This document shows, in pieces, positions 9,122-18,422 of a DNA stretch of 64,000 bases; positions within the stretch are counted from its first letter, which is position 1, and each line of letters begins with the position of its first letter. This DNA is from Pseudonocardia cypriaca (GTDB taxonomy: Bacteria > Actinomycetota > Actinomycetes > Mycobacteriales > Pseudonocardiaceae). Position numbers and translations under genes: made by a program. Under the pieces are notes generated by a model that was not told the DNA's origin, did no database searches, and saw nothing but the letters and a program-made list of their open reading frames with translations. Location of the stretch: NCBI RefSeq assembly GCF_006717045.1, contig NZ_VFPH01000001.1, positions 1,736,001 to 1,800,000 of the forward strand, read 5' to 3'.

Positions 9122-9694
9122 TCAGACCCCCACCACCGCGCCGGTGTCGAAGGAGCGGCGGACGCGGTTGATCAACCGGGCGCGACTGGGTCCGAGGCTG
9201 CCGATCGGGATCCCGGTGGACTGCGCGACCTCCGCGTAGGGGCGCGGTTCCTCGGCGAAGAGCTCCATCATGATGGCGCGACCGCGTGGCGGGAGCGCCG
9301 CGACGATCGTCCAGAGCCGCGACACCGTGTCGGCGTCCACCACCTGCTCCTCCACCGTGCGGTCCGCATCGGGCATCGCGTCGAGCTCGTCGGTCACGAC
9401 GGCGCGGCTCTCCCGCATGATCCGCAGGCACTCGCGGGACGCGGTGGTGGCCAGCCAGCCGCCCAGCCGCTCCGGCTCGCGCACCGCGTTCCGGTGTTCC
9501 ACCAGCCGCAGCCAGGTGCGCTGCTCGGCGTCGTGCGCGTCGGCGTCCTGCAGCCGGTAGGAGCGGACGACGGCGCTCACGAGACCGCGGTAGCGCCCGA
9601 CGATCTCGGTCCAGGCCCGCTCGTCCCCCGACGCCGCCGAGCGCAGCAGCTCGTCGTTGTCGGTGGTGGCGGCGGCGGAGGACGGCATGGTCAT
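9122..9694 (-). CDS. ECF-type RNA polymerase sigma factor
   Basis: 190 residues with a sigma-70 region 2 (AWTEIVGRYRGLVSAVVRSY ... DAEQRTWLRLVEH ... RLGGWLATTASRECLRIMR) and a region 4 helix-turn-helix (LPPRGRAIMMELFAEEPRPY ... IPIGSLGPSRARLINRVRR). The ATG at 9694 is chosen because GAGGAG lies 6-7 bases upstream; the frame stays open further upstream without a ribosome site. No anti-sigma factor gene is adjacent. The divergent neighbour at 9909 is a DUF5995-like gene, so the two may be co-regulated from the 214-base gap. Confidence 0.9.
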   Translation of the reverse strand: MTMPSSAAATTDNDELLRSAASGDERAWTEIVGRYRGLVSAVVRSYRLQDADAHDAEQRTWLRLVEHRNAVREPERLGGWLATTASRECLRIMRESRAVVTDELDAMPDADRTVEEQVVDADTVSRLWTIVAALPPRGRAIMMELFAEEPRPYAEVAQSTGIPIGSLGPSRARLINRVRRSFDTGAVVGV

Positions 9695-9908
9695 CGCGAG
9701 CTCCTCGCAGGTGGGGCGGCGTGCCGCACCAGCCTCGGGGGAGCGTCGGGCCGTGTCGTCAGGTGAACGCCTTACGGCGAGCGGAAAGGACGCCCTATAT
9801 CCCGCGCCCGGGTATCTACGCGTGCGCGCGGTGGCTCTCCCCGGTCGCCGGCATGCACGCCGGAGGACAGGAGGCCATCCGTGACGAGGCCTCGACGAGG
9901 AGGAACGG

Positions 9909-10580
9909 GTGTTGGTGGCGAGCGAGTCGGGGGCGGTCGACACGGGAGATCCGGACCGCCCTGGCGGCGTCGTCGATGCCGTGGCGGGGCTGCAGCAAGG
10001 CGCCGACGCGGGCGTGCGCGGCCACGGCGCCGGCCCGGTGGGCAGGCTGCTGACCGCCGTCGCGGCACCGGACGATGCGGCGGGGCAGCTGGACGCCGAG
10101 TTCCGGACGGCACTGGTTGCCGAGCTGGCGCGGCGCTACCTGCGAGCCGTCCGCGGGCATGCGAGGGGGAGCGGGGCGCCGCGGGTCTGGCAGGTCCTGC
10201 TGAGCCGCTGGGAGGGCGGCACGGGCGACCCGGCCAGAACCGCGCTCGCCGGCGCACACGCGCTCGTCTGCTTCGACCTCCCACCGGCCGTCGTGAGCGC
10301 ATGCACGTTGCTCGGCCGGAGCCCCGGTTCCGTCGAGCAGGCGGTGGTGCAGGCGATCACCACGCAGATCGCCCGGCTGGCCAACGAGGCCGCTGCCACC
10401 GACACCCGCTCCGACGACGACGCCAGCGGCCTCGCGCTGCTGCTGTCCCGCAGCGAGTGCTGGCGCCAGGCCGAACACTTGTGGACGCTGCGCGGTCGGC
10501 CGTCGGAGGCGGAGAAGGAGCGCGCCGCCCTGGACTGGCGCGCGGCGCTCGTGGCACGGGCCCTGCTGGGAAGCCCGTGA
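9909..10580 (+). CDS. Diverged DUF5995-like protein
   Basis: A 223-residue soluble protein. Its core parallels the DUF5995 protein at 3345: RVWQVLLSR against GVWRVLFDN, ALAGAHALVCFDLPPAVVSA against AVLGVNAHINFDLAHALVAT, preceded in both by a Leu/Arg-rich helix ending in RY. The family assignment is my own by-eye alignment and needs a profile search. The GTG at 9909 follows GAGGAGGAAC. It is divergent from the ECF sigma gene and convergent with the ABC exporter operon (stop-to-stop gap of 6 bases). Biochemical role is unknown. Confidence 0.65.
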   Translation: MLVASESGAVDTGDPDRPGGVVDAVAGLQQGADAGVRGHGAGPVGRLLTAVAAPDDAAGQLDAEFRTALVAELARRYLRAVRGHARGSGAPRVWQVLLSRWEGGTGDPARTALAGAHALVCFDLPPAVVSACTLLGRSPGSVEQAVVQAITTQIARLANEAAATDTRSDDDASGLALLLSRSECWRQAEHLWTLRGRPSEAEKERAALDWRAALVARALLGSP

Positions 10581-10586
10581 CCCCGT

Positions 10587-12323
10587 TCAGGGGGTGCGAG
10601 GGGCGGCCCAGGCGGCCCAGAGCGCGGCGTAGCTGCCGCCCGCGGCCACCAGCTCGTCGTGCGGCCCGGACTCGACGATCCGGCCCTTGTCCAGCACCAC
10701 CACGCGGTCGGCCGTCGCCGCCTGCGTGAGGCGGTGGGCGATGACCACGGCGGTGCGCCCGGCGAGCGCGGCAGCTGCGGCGCGTTCGAGCGTGCGGGCA
10801 CCGGCGCTGCCGGCCTCGGCGGTGGCCTCGTCGAGCACGGCGACGGCGGGTTCTGCGAGCACCAGCCGGGCAAGGGCGAGCTGCTGGGCGCGGGTGGCCG
10901 ACAGCTCGTCACCGCCATCGCCCACGACGTCGGTGAGCTGCATCGGCGCCTCGACGGTCGCCAGTGCGGCCGCGAGCTCCTCGTCGGTGGCGCCGGGACG
11001 CGCCATCCGCAGGTTGTCGGCAACCGTGCCGGCGAAGACGTGCACCTCCTGCGTGACGAGCGCGACGTGGCGGCGCAGGTCCGCGATCTCGCCGAGCGGC
11101 ACGTCACCGATCTCGACGCTGCCCGCGGTGGGGGTGTGCACCCCGGCGAGGACGGCGCCGAGCGTGGTCTTGCCGGCACCGCTCGCGCCGACGACGGCCA
11201 CCCGCTCCCCGGGTGCCACCTCGAGGTCCACGCCGTGCAGCACCTCGGGGCCGCTGTCGTAGGCGTGCCGGATCCCGGTGAGCCGCACGCCGGAGTGGCG
11301 TGGGGTGCGCGGCCGGGCCGGGGTGGCCGGCGCCGGCATGTCGGCCACCCCGACCAGCCGGGCCAGCGCGGCGCCCGCCGACTGCGCCTCGTCGAGCAGG
11401 TAGAGCATGATCCCGATCGGGTCGAACAGCCGAAGGAAGTACAGCGCGGCGGCCGTGGCGGCACCGACCGTGACGGTGTCGGCCCGCACCAGCCAGAAGC
11501 CGGTGACGAGGATGGCCAGCACGCCGAGCAGCTCCGCGCCGTTCATCACGAGGCCGAACTTGCGCTCGGCGTCGGACGCGCGCAGCGACGCGTCGACCGC
11601 CGCTCGGGAGTGCCCGTCGATGCGGCCGAGCTGGGCCGCGCGCCGCCGGAAGGCGCGGACGGTGGCCGCGCCGCCGACCCCCGCCAGCAGCGACTGGGTG
11701 CGCTCGCTCTCGGCGCGCCGCTCCGCCGCGTAGAGCGGGCCGGACCTGCGCACGTACCAGCGGGAGATCGCCACCCAGATCGGCAGCGGCGTGAGCCCGG
11801 CGAGCGCGAGGCGCCAGTCGAGCACGGTGAGCCCGACGAGCGTGAGCCCCACGTCGAGCAGCGAGATCACGACGGTGGGGATCGCCCGGCGGACGCCCTC
11901 GGAGATGACGGAGATGTCGCCGCCGACCCGTTGCAGCAGGTCGCCGGTGCCGGCGCGCTCGACGTCGGCCAGCGGCACGTCGAGGGCGCGGCGCACCACG
12001 CGCTCGCGCAGCGCGGCGAGCACCTGCTCACCCAGGTGTGCCACCAGGACCGAGCCGAGCGCCGAGAACGCCGCGCGCGCCACGAGGGCGGCGAGGATGC
12101 CGAGCGCGAGGCCGTCGACCAGGCCCGCGGCGCCGCGGGCGATGACGGCGTCGACGATCCGGCCGAGGAGCGGCGGCACCACGAGCATCGCGACCGACGC
12201 CGCGACCAGCGTGCCCACGGTGGCGGCGAGCAGCAGCCGGTGCGGGCGGACGAGCTCGCCGAGCGCGCCCCTGGTGCGGGCGAGCGTCGCGACGGGCAGC
12301 ATCCTCGTGGGAGCGACGTTCAC
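10587..12323 (-). CDS. ABC exporter half-transporter, subunit with intact Walker motifs
   Basis: 578 residues: six membrane helices (about 30-310) fused to one ATPase domain. Walker A GASGAGKTT (379-387), Walker B with catalytic Glu (VAVLDEA, E499) and the H-loop (IAHRL) are intact. The signature motif, normally LSGGQ, reads LSATR (474-478). The upstream partner at 12320 has the complementary pattern, so the two should form a heterodimer with one consensus ATP site. The GTG start overlaps the partner's stop as GTGA, implying translational coupling. Substrate is unknown; lipid, drug or peptide export is typical of the family. Confidence 0.9.
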   Translation of the reverse strand: MNVAPTRMLPVATLARTRGALGELVRPHRLLLAATVGTLVAASVAMLVVPPLLGRIVDAVIARGAAGLVDGLALGILAALVARAAFSALGSVLVAHLGEQVLAALRERVVRRALDVPLADVERAGTGDLLQRVGGDISVISEGVRRAIPTVVISLLDVGLTLVGLTVLDWRLALAGLTPLPIWVAISRWYVRRSGPLYAAERRAESERTQSLLAGVGGAATVRAFRRRAAQLGRIDGHSRAAVDASLRASDAERKFGLVMNGAELLGVLAILVTGFWLVRADTVTVGAATAAALYFLRLFDPIGIMLYLLDEAQSAGAALARLVGVADMPAPATPARPRTPRHSGVRLTGIRHAYDSGPEVLHGVDLEVAPGERVAVVGASGAGKTTLGAVLAGVHTPTAGSVEIGDVPLGEIADLRRHVALVTQEVHVFAGTVADNLRMARPGATDEELAAALATVEAPMQLTDVVGDGGDELSATRAQQLALARLVLAEPAVAVLDEATAEAGSAGARTLERAAAAALAGRTAVVIAHRLTQAATADRVVVLDKGRIVESGPHDELVAAGGSYAALWAAWAAPRTP

Positions 12324-13975
12324 GCGAGCACCGCCTGCCGGTAGCGCGCGTCGGCCACGAGCTCGGCGTGCGAACCGGACGCGACGACGGCGCCGCGGTC
12401 CACCAGCAGCACGCGGTGGCAGCGCGCCAGCAGTGCCGGGCTGGACGCCACGACCACGGTGGTGCGCCCGGCTCGCAGCGTGGAGACGCCCGTGGCGATG
12501 CGGTGCTCGGTGGCGGCGTCGACCGCGGTGGTGGGGTCGTGCAGCACGAGCACGGGTGCGTGCTCGGCGAGCGCCCTGGCCAGCCCGATGCGCTGGCGCT
12601 GCCCGCCCGACAGCGTGCGCCCGCGCTCGCCGACGTCGCTGTCGAGCCCCTCCGGCAGCGTCTCCACCACCTCGTCGGCGGCCGCGGCCGCGAGCGGCGC
12701 GGGGTCACGGCCGGTGTTGTCGGCCACCGTTCCCTCGAACAGCGTGGCCTCGTGCCGGGCGACGAGCACGGTCCGGCGGGCCTCGTCGAGCCCGACGTCC
12801 CGCAGGTCGGTGCCGTCCAGCTGGACCGGCGCGTCGGCGTCGCGCGCGAGGGCGTCGAGCAGCGCGGACGCATCGTCGGCGCGCAGCGTGACCACGCCGA
12901 CGTGCTCGCCCGCCGCGACGTCGAGCGCGAGCCCGCCCGGCAGCTGCACCCGCAGCGCGCCCTCCGGCCGCGTGGGGAGCGTGCCCGTGCCCTCCGTGAC
13001 GGCGGGCGGCGTGGCCAGCACGCCTGCCAGGCGGCGGGCCGAGCCGCGGGCGCCCGCGAGCAACGCGCCCAGCTCGGTGAGCCGTTCGAGGGGGCCGATC
13101 AGGAACTGCGCCAGCCCGACGCCCGCGACGAGCTCGCCGATGCTGATCGCGCCGTCGAGCGCGAGCCGGCCGCCGACCCAGGCGACGACCACGAGGAACA
13201 GGCCGGTGATCACGTTGGTGGCCCCGACGTAGCCGCCGTTCAGGTTGGCCGCGGCGAGGCGGGCGCGCAGCGCGGCACGGCTCGCGGCGCGGTAGGACTC
13301 GCCCGCCGCCGCCTCCGCGCCGATCCCCTTGATCACCCGCAGGCCGGTGATCACGTCGGTGGCCACCGCGGTGGCCGCGGCGAGCGACTCCTGCTCGGCC
13401 TCGGCGCGCCCGACCAGCGGACGGGCCAGGAGGCGGGACGACAGCAGGACCAGCGGCACCCCGCCGAGCACCACCAGCCCGAGCTCCACGGAGGCGTCGA
13501 GCAGCACGACGGCGCCGCCCGCCAGCGCGGCCAGCGCCGCGATCCCGGCGGCGACGACCCAGCACACCTGGCCTGCGCGGTCGGCGTCGGACCCGGCCGT
13601 GCTCACGAGCTCGCCGGAGCGACCGGGGGCGCCGCCCGCCGGGTGCAGTACGCGCGCGGCCACGTCCATCCGCATGCGGTGGGCCGCCATCCGCACCGTG
13701 CGGGCGCCGAGGAAGTACCCGAAGTACGCGCTGGAGGCGAGCACGGCGAACACGGCGACAACCACCGCGAGCCACCGCAGCAGCGCGCCGGAGTCGCGGC
13801 TCACGACCGCGAGGTCGATCACCCAGCCGACCGTGACCGGCACCGCGGCCTCCGCGAGCTGGTGCAGCGACACCAGGAACGCCGCGAGACCCAGCTCGCG
13901 GGGCCGGGCGCCGGCCCCGCGACGCAACACTGCACCAACCGTCACCAGCCCTGGGCCAGCCGTGACCGGCTCCAC
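12320..13975 (-). CDS. ABC exporter half-transporter, subunit with degenerate Walker motifs
   Basis: 551 residues with six membrane helices (about 25-300) and a C-terminal ATPase domain that keeps a perfect LSGGQ (455-459). It has lost Walker A (GVVTLRADDAS around 360-370, no GKS/T), the catalytic Glu after Walker B (LVLHDP, P481) and the H-loop His (VVVASSP). The GTG start at 13975 has GGGGGG about 8 bases upstream. It is the first gene of a two-gene operon with 10587-12323. It donates only the signature motif to the single consensus ATP site and is otherwise a structural or regulatory half. It is divergent from truB, sharing an 84-base gap. Confidence 0.85.
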   Translation of the reverse strand: MEPVTAGPGLVTVGAVLRRGAGARPRELGLAAFLVSLHQLAEAAVPVTVGWVIDLAVVSRDSGALLRWLAVVVAVFAVLASSAYFGYFLGARTVRMAAHRMRMDVAARVLHPAGGAPGRSGELVSTAGSDADRAGQVCWVVAAGIAALAALAGGAVVLLDASVELGLVVLGGVPLVLLSSRLLARPLVGRAEAEQESLAAATAVATDVITGLRVIKGIGAEAAAGESYRAASRAALRARLAAANLNGGYVGATNVITGLFLVVVAWVGGRLALDGAISIGELVAGVGLAQFLIGPLERLTELGALLAGARGSARRLAGVLATPPAVTEGTGTLPTRPEGALRVQLPGGLALDVAAGEHVGVVTLRADDASALLDALARDADAPVQLDGTDLRDVGLDEARRTVLVARHEATLFEGTVADNTGRDPAPLAAAAADEVVETLPEGLDSDVGERGRTLSGGQRQRIGLARALAEHAPVLVLHDPTTAVDAATEHRIATGVSTLRAGRTTVVVASSPALLARCHRVLLVDRGAVVASGSHAELVADARYRQAVLA

Positions 13976-14059
13976 CTGTGAGGCCCCCCTTACTCGCACG
14001 TCGCGGTGACGGTATCCGGTGGGTCGGACGGCGGTCGCGGGGATTGCGAGAATCAGCCG

Positions 14060-14935
14060 GTGGACGCCCCTGCCCCCGGCCTCGTGATCGTCGACAAGCC
14101 CGCGGGGCTGACCTCGCACGACGTCGTCGCCCGCCTGCGCCGGATCCTGCGCACCCGCAAGGTCGGCCACGCCGGCACGCTCGACCCGATGGCCACGGGC
14201 GTGCTCGTGTGCGGGGTCGGCCGCGGCACCAAGCTGCTCGGTCACCTCTCCCTCGACACGAAGGCGTACACCGCCACGATCCGGCTCGGCGTCACCACCC
14301 ACACCGACGACGCCGAGGGCGACGTGCTCGCCACCGCCGACGCGAGCGGCGTCACCGACGCCGCGGTCGCGGCCGGGATGGCCGCGCTGACCGGCGCGAT
14401 CGAGCAGGTGCCCAGCTCCGTCTCCGCGATCAAGGTGAACGGGCAGCGCGCGTACGCCCGGGTGCGGGCGGGGGAGGAGGTCGTGCTGGCCGCCCGGCCC
14501 GTCACCGTCTCGGAGTTCACCCTGCTCGCCCGCCGCGGTGCCGACCTCGACGTCGCGGTGGAGTGCTCCTCCGGCACCTACGTCCGCGCGCTCGCCCGCG
14601 ACCTCGGCGCAGATCTCGGGGTGGGCGGGCACCTCACGGCGCTGCGCCGCACCCGCGTCGGCCCGTTCACCCTCGACCAGGCCGGCGCCCTCGAGACCCT
14701 GGAGGAAGACGCCTCCGCCGTCGTCCCGCTGGACGCGGCCGTCGCACTGGCCTTCCCCCGCCGCGACCTCGACGCCGACGAGGCCGCCGACATCTCCCAC
14801 GGCCGCCCGCTCCCGGCGACGGGGGAGCCCGGGACGTACGGCGTCTTCGCGCCCGACGGCCGGGCAGTTGCCCTGGTGACGGACCGGGGTCCACAGGCTC
14901 GCCCGCTGGTGGTGCTGGCGCCGGCCGCCACCTGA
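14060..14935 (+). CDS. truB: tRNA pseudouridine(55) synthase TruB
   Basis: Isomerises U55 in the T loop of tRNAs. 291 residues, normal for the family. The catalytic motif HAGTLDPMATGVL holds the nucleophile Asp (D42). KAYTATIRLG, VPSSVSAIKVNGQRAYARVR and CSSGTYVRALARDLG are further family blocks, and a short PUA-like C-terminal region follows. The GTG at 14060 places the start just before the conserved GLVIVDKPAGLTSHD. Here truB is separated from the infB-rbfA block it often follows; its left neighbour is the divergent ABC exporter. Confidence 0.95.
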   Translation: MDAPAPGLVIVDKPAGLTSHDVVARLRRILRTRKVGHAGTLDPMATGVLVCGVGRGTKLLGHLSLDTKAYTATIRLGVTTHTDDAEGDVLATADASGVTDAAVAAGMAALTGAIEQVPSSVSAIKVNGQRAYARVRAGEEVVLAARPVTVSEFTLLARRGADLDVAVECSSGTYVRALARDLGADLGVGGHLTALRRTRVGPFTLDQAGALETLEEDASAVVPLDAAVALAFPRRDLDADEAADISHGRPLPATGEPGTYGVFAPDGRAVALVTDRGPQARPLVVLAPAAT

Positions 14936-14995
14936 CCGATCGCTGGGTGGGGCTGCCGCGGATACCCTGCCCGCACGCCGGCCGGGGAGGTGCGC

Positions 14996-15751
14996 ATGCC
15001 CGACACCCCGGGCAAGGCCGTCCTGCAGAAGGCGCGGGACATCCTCGACTGCTTCGACTCCCACACCCGTGAGCTGGGGATCAACGAGCTGGCCCGCCGC
15101 AGCGGGCTGCCCCGCACCACGGCACGCCGGATCGCGCAGGAGCTGGTGGCGTGCGAGCTGCTGGACCGCGCGGGCGGGCGGTACCGGCTCGGCGCGTGGC
15201 TCGCCGAGCTGGGGGCGCGGGTACCCGCGCACCGCTCGCTGCGCGTCGCGGCGGCCCCGTTCCTGGAGGAGCTGACCCACCTCACCCACGAGACGGCCGT
15301 GCTCGCCCTGCCGGGGCACGAGGAGATCCTCTTCGGCCAGGTGTACGTGGGCAGCCGCGGGCGCGGTCAGGTGGTCACCCTCGTCGACGGGCGGGTGCCG
15401 CTGCACTGCGGCGCGTCCGGGAAGGTCGTGCTCGCGTTCGGCCCGCCGGAGCTCCTCGCGCGCACGGTCGAGGCCGGGCTCGCGCCGCGCACCCGGCGGA
15501 CGATCACCGACCCGGCACGGCTCGCGACCGAACTCGCGCAGGTCCGCGAGCAGGGGTACGCGGTCGACCGGCAGGAGCTCGTCGGCGGATACGGCGCCGT
15601 CGCCGCGCCCGTGCGGATGGGGAGTGAGGTGATCGCCGCGTTGACGGTGGTCGCGCCGATCAGCCGGCTCGACGTCCCGGCGTTCGCGACGGCGGTGCAG
15701 CGGACCGCGGGGGAGCTGTCGCGGCGGGTGGGCCGCTCAGCGGACCGCTGA
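14996..15751 (+). CDS. IclR family transcription regulator
   Basis: 251 residues: an N-terminal winged helix-turn-helix (AVLQKARDILDCFDS ... GINELARRSGLPRTTARRIAQELVA) and a C-terminal IclR effector domain (ETAVLALPGHEEILFGQV, HCGASGKVVLAF, ELVGGYGAVAAPVR). The ATG at 14996 has GGGGAGG at 5-base spacing; the GTG two codons earlier overlaps that site. The acyl-CoA ligase gene begins 57 bases downstream in the same direction, so it is a likely partner or target. A perfect ACCACCG/CGGTGGT pair lies in the gap. Confidence 0.9.
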   Translation: MPDTPGKAVLQKARDILDCFDSHTRELGINELARRSGLPRTTARRIAQELVACELLDRAGGRYRLGAWLAELGARVPAHRSLRVAAAPFLEELTHLTHETAVLALPGHEEILFGQVYVGSRGRGQVVTLVDGRVPLHCGASGKVVLAFGPPELLARTVEAGLAPRTRRTITDPARLATELAQVREQGYAVDRQELVGGYGAVAAPVRMGSEVIAALTVVAPISRLDVPAFATAVQRTAGELSRRVGRSADR

Positions 15752-15808
15752 CGTACCACCGGGGCCCGGCAGGAGTCACGATCTCGCGGTGGTCCCGGAA
15801 GGAGCGGC

Positions 15809-17374
15809 GTGATCCCGGGAAGCGGGTCGCTGTTGCCGGCGCACCGCAGCCCGCTGCGCGACCTCGCGGCGGCGGACCGGACCGTGCCGCGGCTGCTGCA
15901 GCGGCAGGCGCAGCGGTACGGCGACAAGCCGCTCGTCGTACGCGGCGCGACGACCTGGTCCTACCGCGACACGGTCGACCGGGCCGCCCGCATGGCCGGG
16001 GCGCTGAAGGGGCGCGGCATCGAGCCGGGCGACCGGATCGCGCTCCTGTGCGGCAACCGGCTCGAACTGCTCGAGATCCTGCTCGGCTGCGCGTGGCTCG
16101 GCGCGATCGCGGTCCCGCTCAACAACGCGCTCCGTGGGGCGGGGCTGCGGCACGCCCTCACCGACTCGGGCGCCCGAGTGGTGGTCGTCGAGCCGGACCT
16201 CCTCGGCGTGCTGGACGAGGTCGGTGTGCCGGTGGAGCGCTGGGTCGTGGGGGAGACGTTCCCCGCACCCGGACCGGTGCTCCCGGCCCGCCCGGTGACC
16301 CCGGGCGAGACTCTCGCGATCCTCTACACCTCCGGCACCACCGGGCTGCCCAAGGGCGTGTGCTGCCCGCAGGCGCAGTTCTTCTGGTGGGGCGTGAGCG
16401 TGGGCGAGTGCCTGGAGATCACCGACGACGACGTGCTGTACACGTGCCTCCCGCTGTTCCACACGAACGCGCTCAACGCGTTCTTCCAGGCGGTCTGCGC
16501 CGGGGCGACGTACGTGCTGGGCGGGCGGTTCTCCGCGTCGCGGTTCTGGGACGAGGTGCGCGCCGCCGGGGCGACCGTCACCTACCTGCTCGGCGCGATG
16601 GTGCAGATCCTGCTGAGCAGGCCCCCCGGAGGAGCCGACGCGGCGCACCGCGTGCGGATCGCGCTCTCACCCGCCACGCCCGCCGCCGCGCACGCGGCGT
16701 TCCGGGAGCGGTTCGGCGTGCTGCTGGTGGACGGCTACGGCTCCACCGAGACGAACATGGTGCTCGGGGCGCACCCGGCGGCGCAGCGTCCCGGGTACAT
16801 GGGTGTGGTGCTGCCCGACCACGAGGTCCGGGTCGTCGACGCCGAAGGGCTCGACGTCCCCGACGGCGAGCCGGGTGAGCTCGTGTGCCGGTCGCGGCAT
16901 CCGTACGCGTACGCAACCGGCTACTTCGAGAACCCGGCCGCCACCGCCGCCGCGTACCGGGACCGGTGGTTCCACACCGGCGACCGGGTCGTGCGCGAGC
17001 CCGGGGGCTGGTTGCGCTTCCTCGACCGGCTCACCGACTCGATCCGCCGCCGCGGCGAGAACATCTCCTCGCTCGAGGTCGAGCAGGTCGTCGCGACCCA
17101 CCCGGCCGTCTCCGCGGTCGCCGTGTACGCGGTGCCGTCGGAGCTGTCGGAGGACGAGGTGATGGCCGCCGTCGTGCCTACCCCCGGCGAGGAGGTCGAC
17201 CCGGCCGAGCTGACCGAGTGGTGCGAGCCGAGGCTCGCGAGGTTCGCGATCCCCCGGTTCGTCGACGTGGTGGCGGAGCTGCCGCTGACGGAGAACGGCA
17301 AGGTCCGCAAGGCGGTGCTGCGTGAACGGGGGATCACCGCGGCGACCTGGGACCGGACGAAGGCGGGTGCCTGA
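15809..17374 (+). CDS. AMP-dependent acyl-CoA synthetase/ligase
   Basis: Activates a carboxylic acid to the acyl-AMP and then the CoA thioester. The 521-residue ANL-family protein shows the ATP-binding loop ILYTSGTTGLPKG, the adenine motif DGYGSTETNMV, WFHTGDRV, the hinge FLDRLTDSIRRRGENISS and the C-terminal catalytic Lys in LTENGKVRKAVL. It resembles the CaiC branch of the family, but the substrate acid cannot be read from sequence. The GTG start has AAGGAG 5 bases upstream. It follows the IclR gene and is ended by a hairpin one base after the stop. Confidence 0.9.
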   Translation: MIPGSGSLLPAHRSPLRDLAAADRTVPRLLQRQAQRYGDKPLVVRGATTWSYRDTVDRAARMAGALKGRGIEPGDRIALLCGNRLELLEILLGCAWLGAIAVPLNNALRGAGLRHALTDSGARVVVVEPDLLGVLDEVGVPVERWVVGETFPAPGPVLPARPVTPGETLAILYTSGTTGLPKGVCCPQAQFFWWGVSVGECLEITDDDVLYTCLPLFHTNALNAFFQAVCAGATYVLGGRFSASRFWDEVRAAGATVTYLLGAMVQILLSRPPGGADAAHRVRIALSPATPAAAHAAFRERFGVLLVDGYGSTETNMVLGAHPAAQRPGYMGVVLPDHEVRVVDAEGLDVPDGEPGELVCRSRHPYAYATGYFENPAATAAAYRDRWFHTGDRVVREPGGWLRFLDRLTDSIRRRGENISSLEVEQVVATHPAVSAVAVYAVPSELSEDEVMAAVVPTPGEEVDPAELTEWCEPRLARFAIPRFVDVVAELPLTENGKVRKAVLRERGITAATWDRTKAGA

Positions 17375-17397
17375 CCGACGGACGGGCCGTTCGTCGG
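17375..17397 (+). terminator. Hairpin directly after the acyl-CoA ligase stop
   Basis: Arms CCGACGGA and TTCGTCGG (one mismatch) enclose CGGGCCG, starting immediately after the TGA. Nearly the same 23-base sequence (21 of 23 identical) occurs at 54019-54041, so this is a recurring hairpin in this genome. Confidence 0.55.
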
Positions 17398-17428
17398 TGA
17401 TCGGTGCGGGTTCCGTAGGCTCAGGCCC

Positions 17429-18355
17429 GTGCAGCGCTGGCGGGGGCTGGAGGCCGTGCCGACCGGCTGGGGGCGCAGCGTCGTCACCGTCGGCGTGTTC
17501 GACGGGGTGCACCGCGGGCACCAGCAGCTCATCGGCCGGGCGGTGGAGCGGGCGCGGGAGCGCGGGCTACCCGCGGTGGTCGTCACGTTCGACCCGCACC
17601 CGGCCGAGGTCGTGCGCCCCGGCAGCCACCCGGCCCGGCTCACCACCCTGCCGCGGCGGTCGGAGCTGGTGGCCGCGCTCGGCGTCGACGCGTTCTGCGT
17701 GCTCCCGTTCACCCCGGAGCTGGCCCGCACCGAGGCCGCCGAGTTCGTCCACGAGGTGCTGGTGGAGCGGCTGCACGCCGCCGACGTCGTCGTGGGCCGC
17801 AACTTCACGTTCGGGCACCGGGCGGCGGGGGACGTCGCGCTGCTCACCCGCCTCGGCCAGCGGTTCGGCTTCGGCGTCGAGGGCCTGGAACTGATCACGG
17901 ACGACGGCATCACGTTCTCCTCCACCTACATCCGCGCCTGCATCGACGCCGGCGACGTCGAGGCGGCCGCGGCCGCGCTCGGCAGGCCGCACCGGGTTGA
18001 GGGCGTGGTCGTGCACGGCGACCGTCGGGGCCGGGACCTGGGCTTCCCCACGGCGAACCTGGCCACCGCACCGTTCACCGCGCTGCCCGCCGACGGTGTG
18101 TACGCGGGCCTGTTCGAGATCAAGGACCGGTCGCTCCCGGCCGCGATCTCGGTGGGCACCAACCCGACGTTCTCGGGGAAGGTGCGCACCGTCGAGGCGT
18201 ATGTGCTGGACGTCGACGAGGACTTCTACGGCTTCGAGGTGGCGCTCGACTTCGTGCACCGGCTGCGCGGGCAGGAGCGGTTCGCCGACGTCGCAGCGCT
18301 GATCGAGCAGATGCACAAGGACGTCGCCCGCACCCGCGAGCTCCTGTCGGGCTGA
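17429..18355 (+). CDS. ribF: Bifunctional riboflavin kinase / FAD synthetase
   Basis: Makes FMN from riboflavin and then FAD. 308 residues, normal length. The N-terminal FAD synthetase nucleotidyl-transferase shows VGVFDGVHRGHQQLI, VGRNFTFGHRAAGD and SSTYIRACI. The C-terminal riboflavin kinase domain shows VVHGDRRGRDLGFPTANL, DGVYAG and ISVGTNPTF. GTG 17429 is the start. Its place between truB and rpsO follows the common actinobacterial order. Confidence 0.97.
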   Translation: MQRWRGLEAVPTGWGRSVVTVGVFDGVHRGHQQLIGRAVERARERGLPAVVVTFDPHPAEVVRPGSHPARLTTLPRRSELVAALGVDAFCVLPFTPELARTEAAEFVHEVLVERLHAADVVVGRNFTFGHRAAGDVALLTRLGQRFGFGVEGLELITDDGITFSSTYIRACIDAGDVEAAAAALGRPHRVEGVVVHGDRRGRDLGFPTANLATAPFTALPADGVYAGLFEIKDRSLPAAISVGTNPTFSGKVRTVEAYVLDVDEDFYGFEVALDFVHRLRGQERFADVAALIEQMHKDVARTRELLSG

Positions 18356-18422
18356 GCGGGGCGTCGGCCGAGTTTCGCCGTTCGCCCACGGGACCGGCGT
18401 GGGGTTTGCGAGCATCCTCGGC

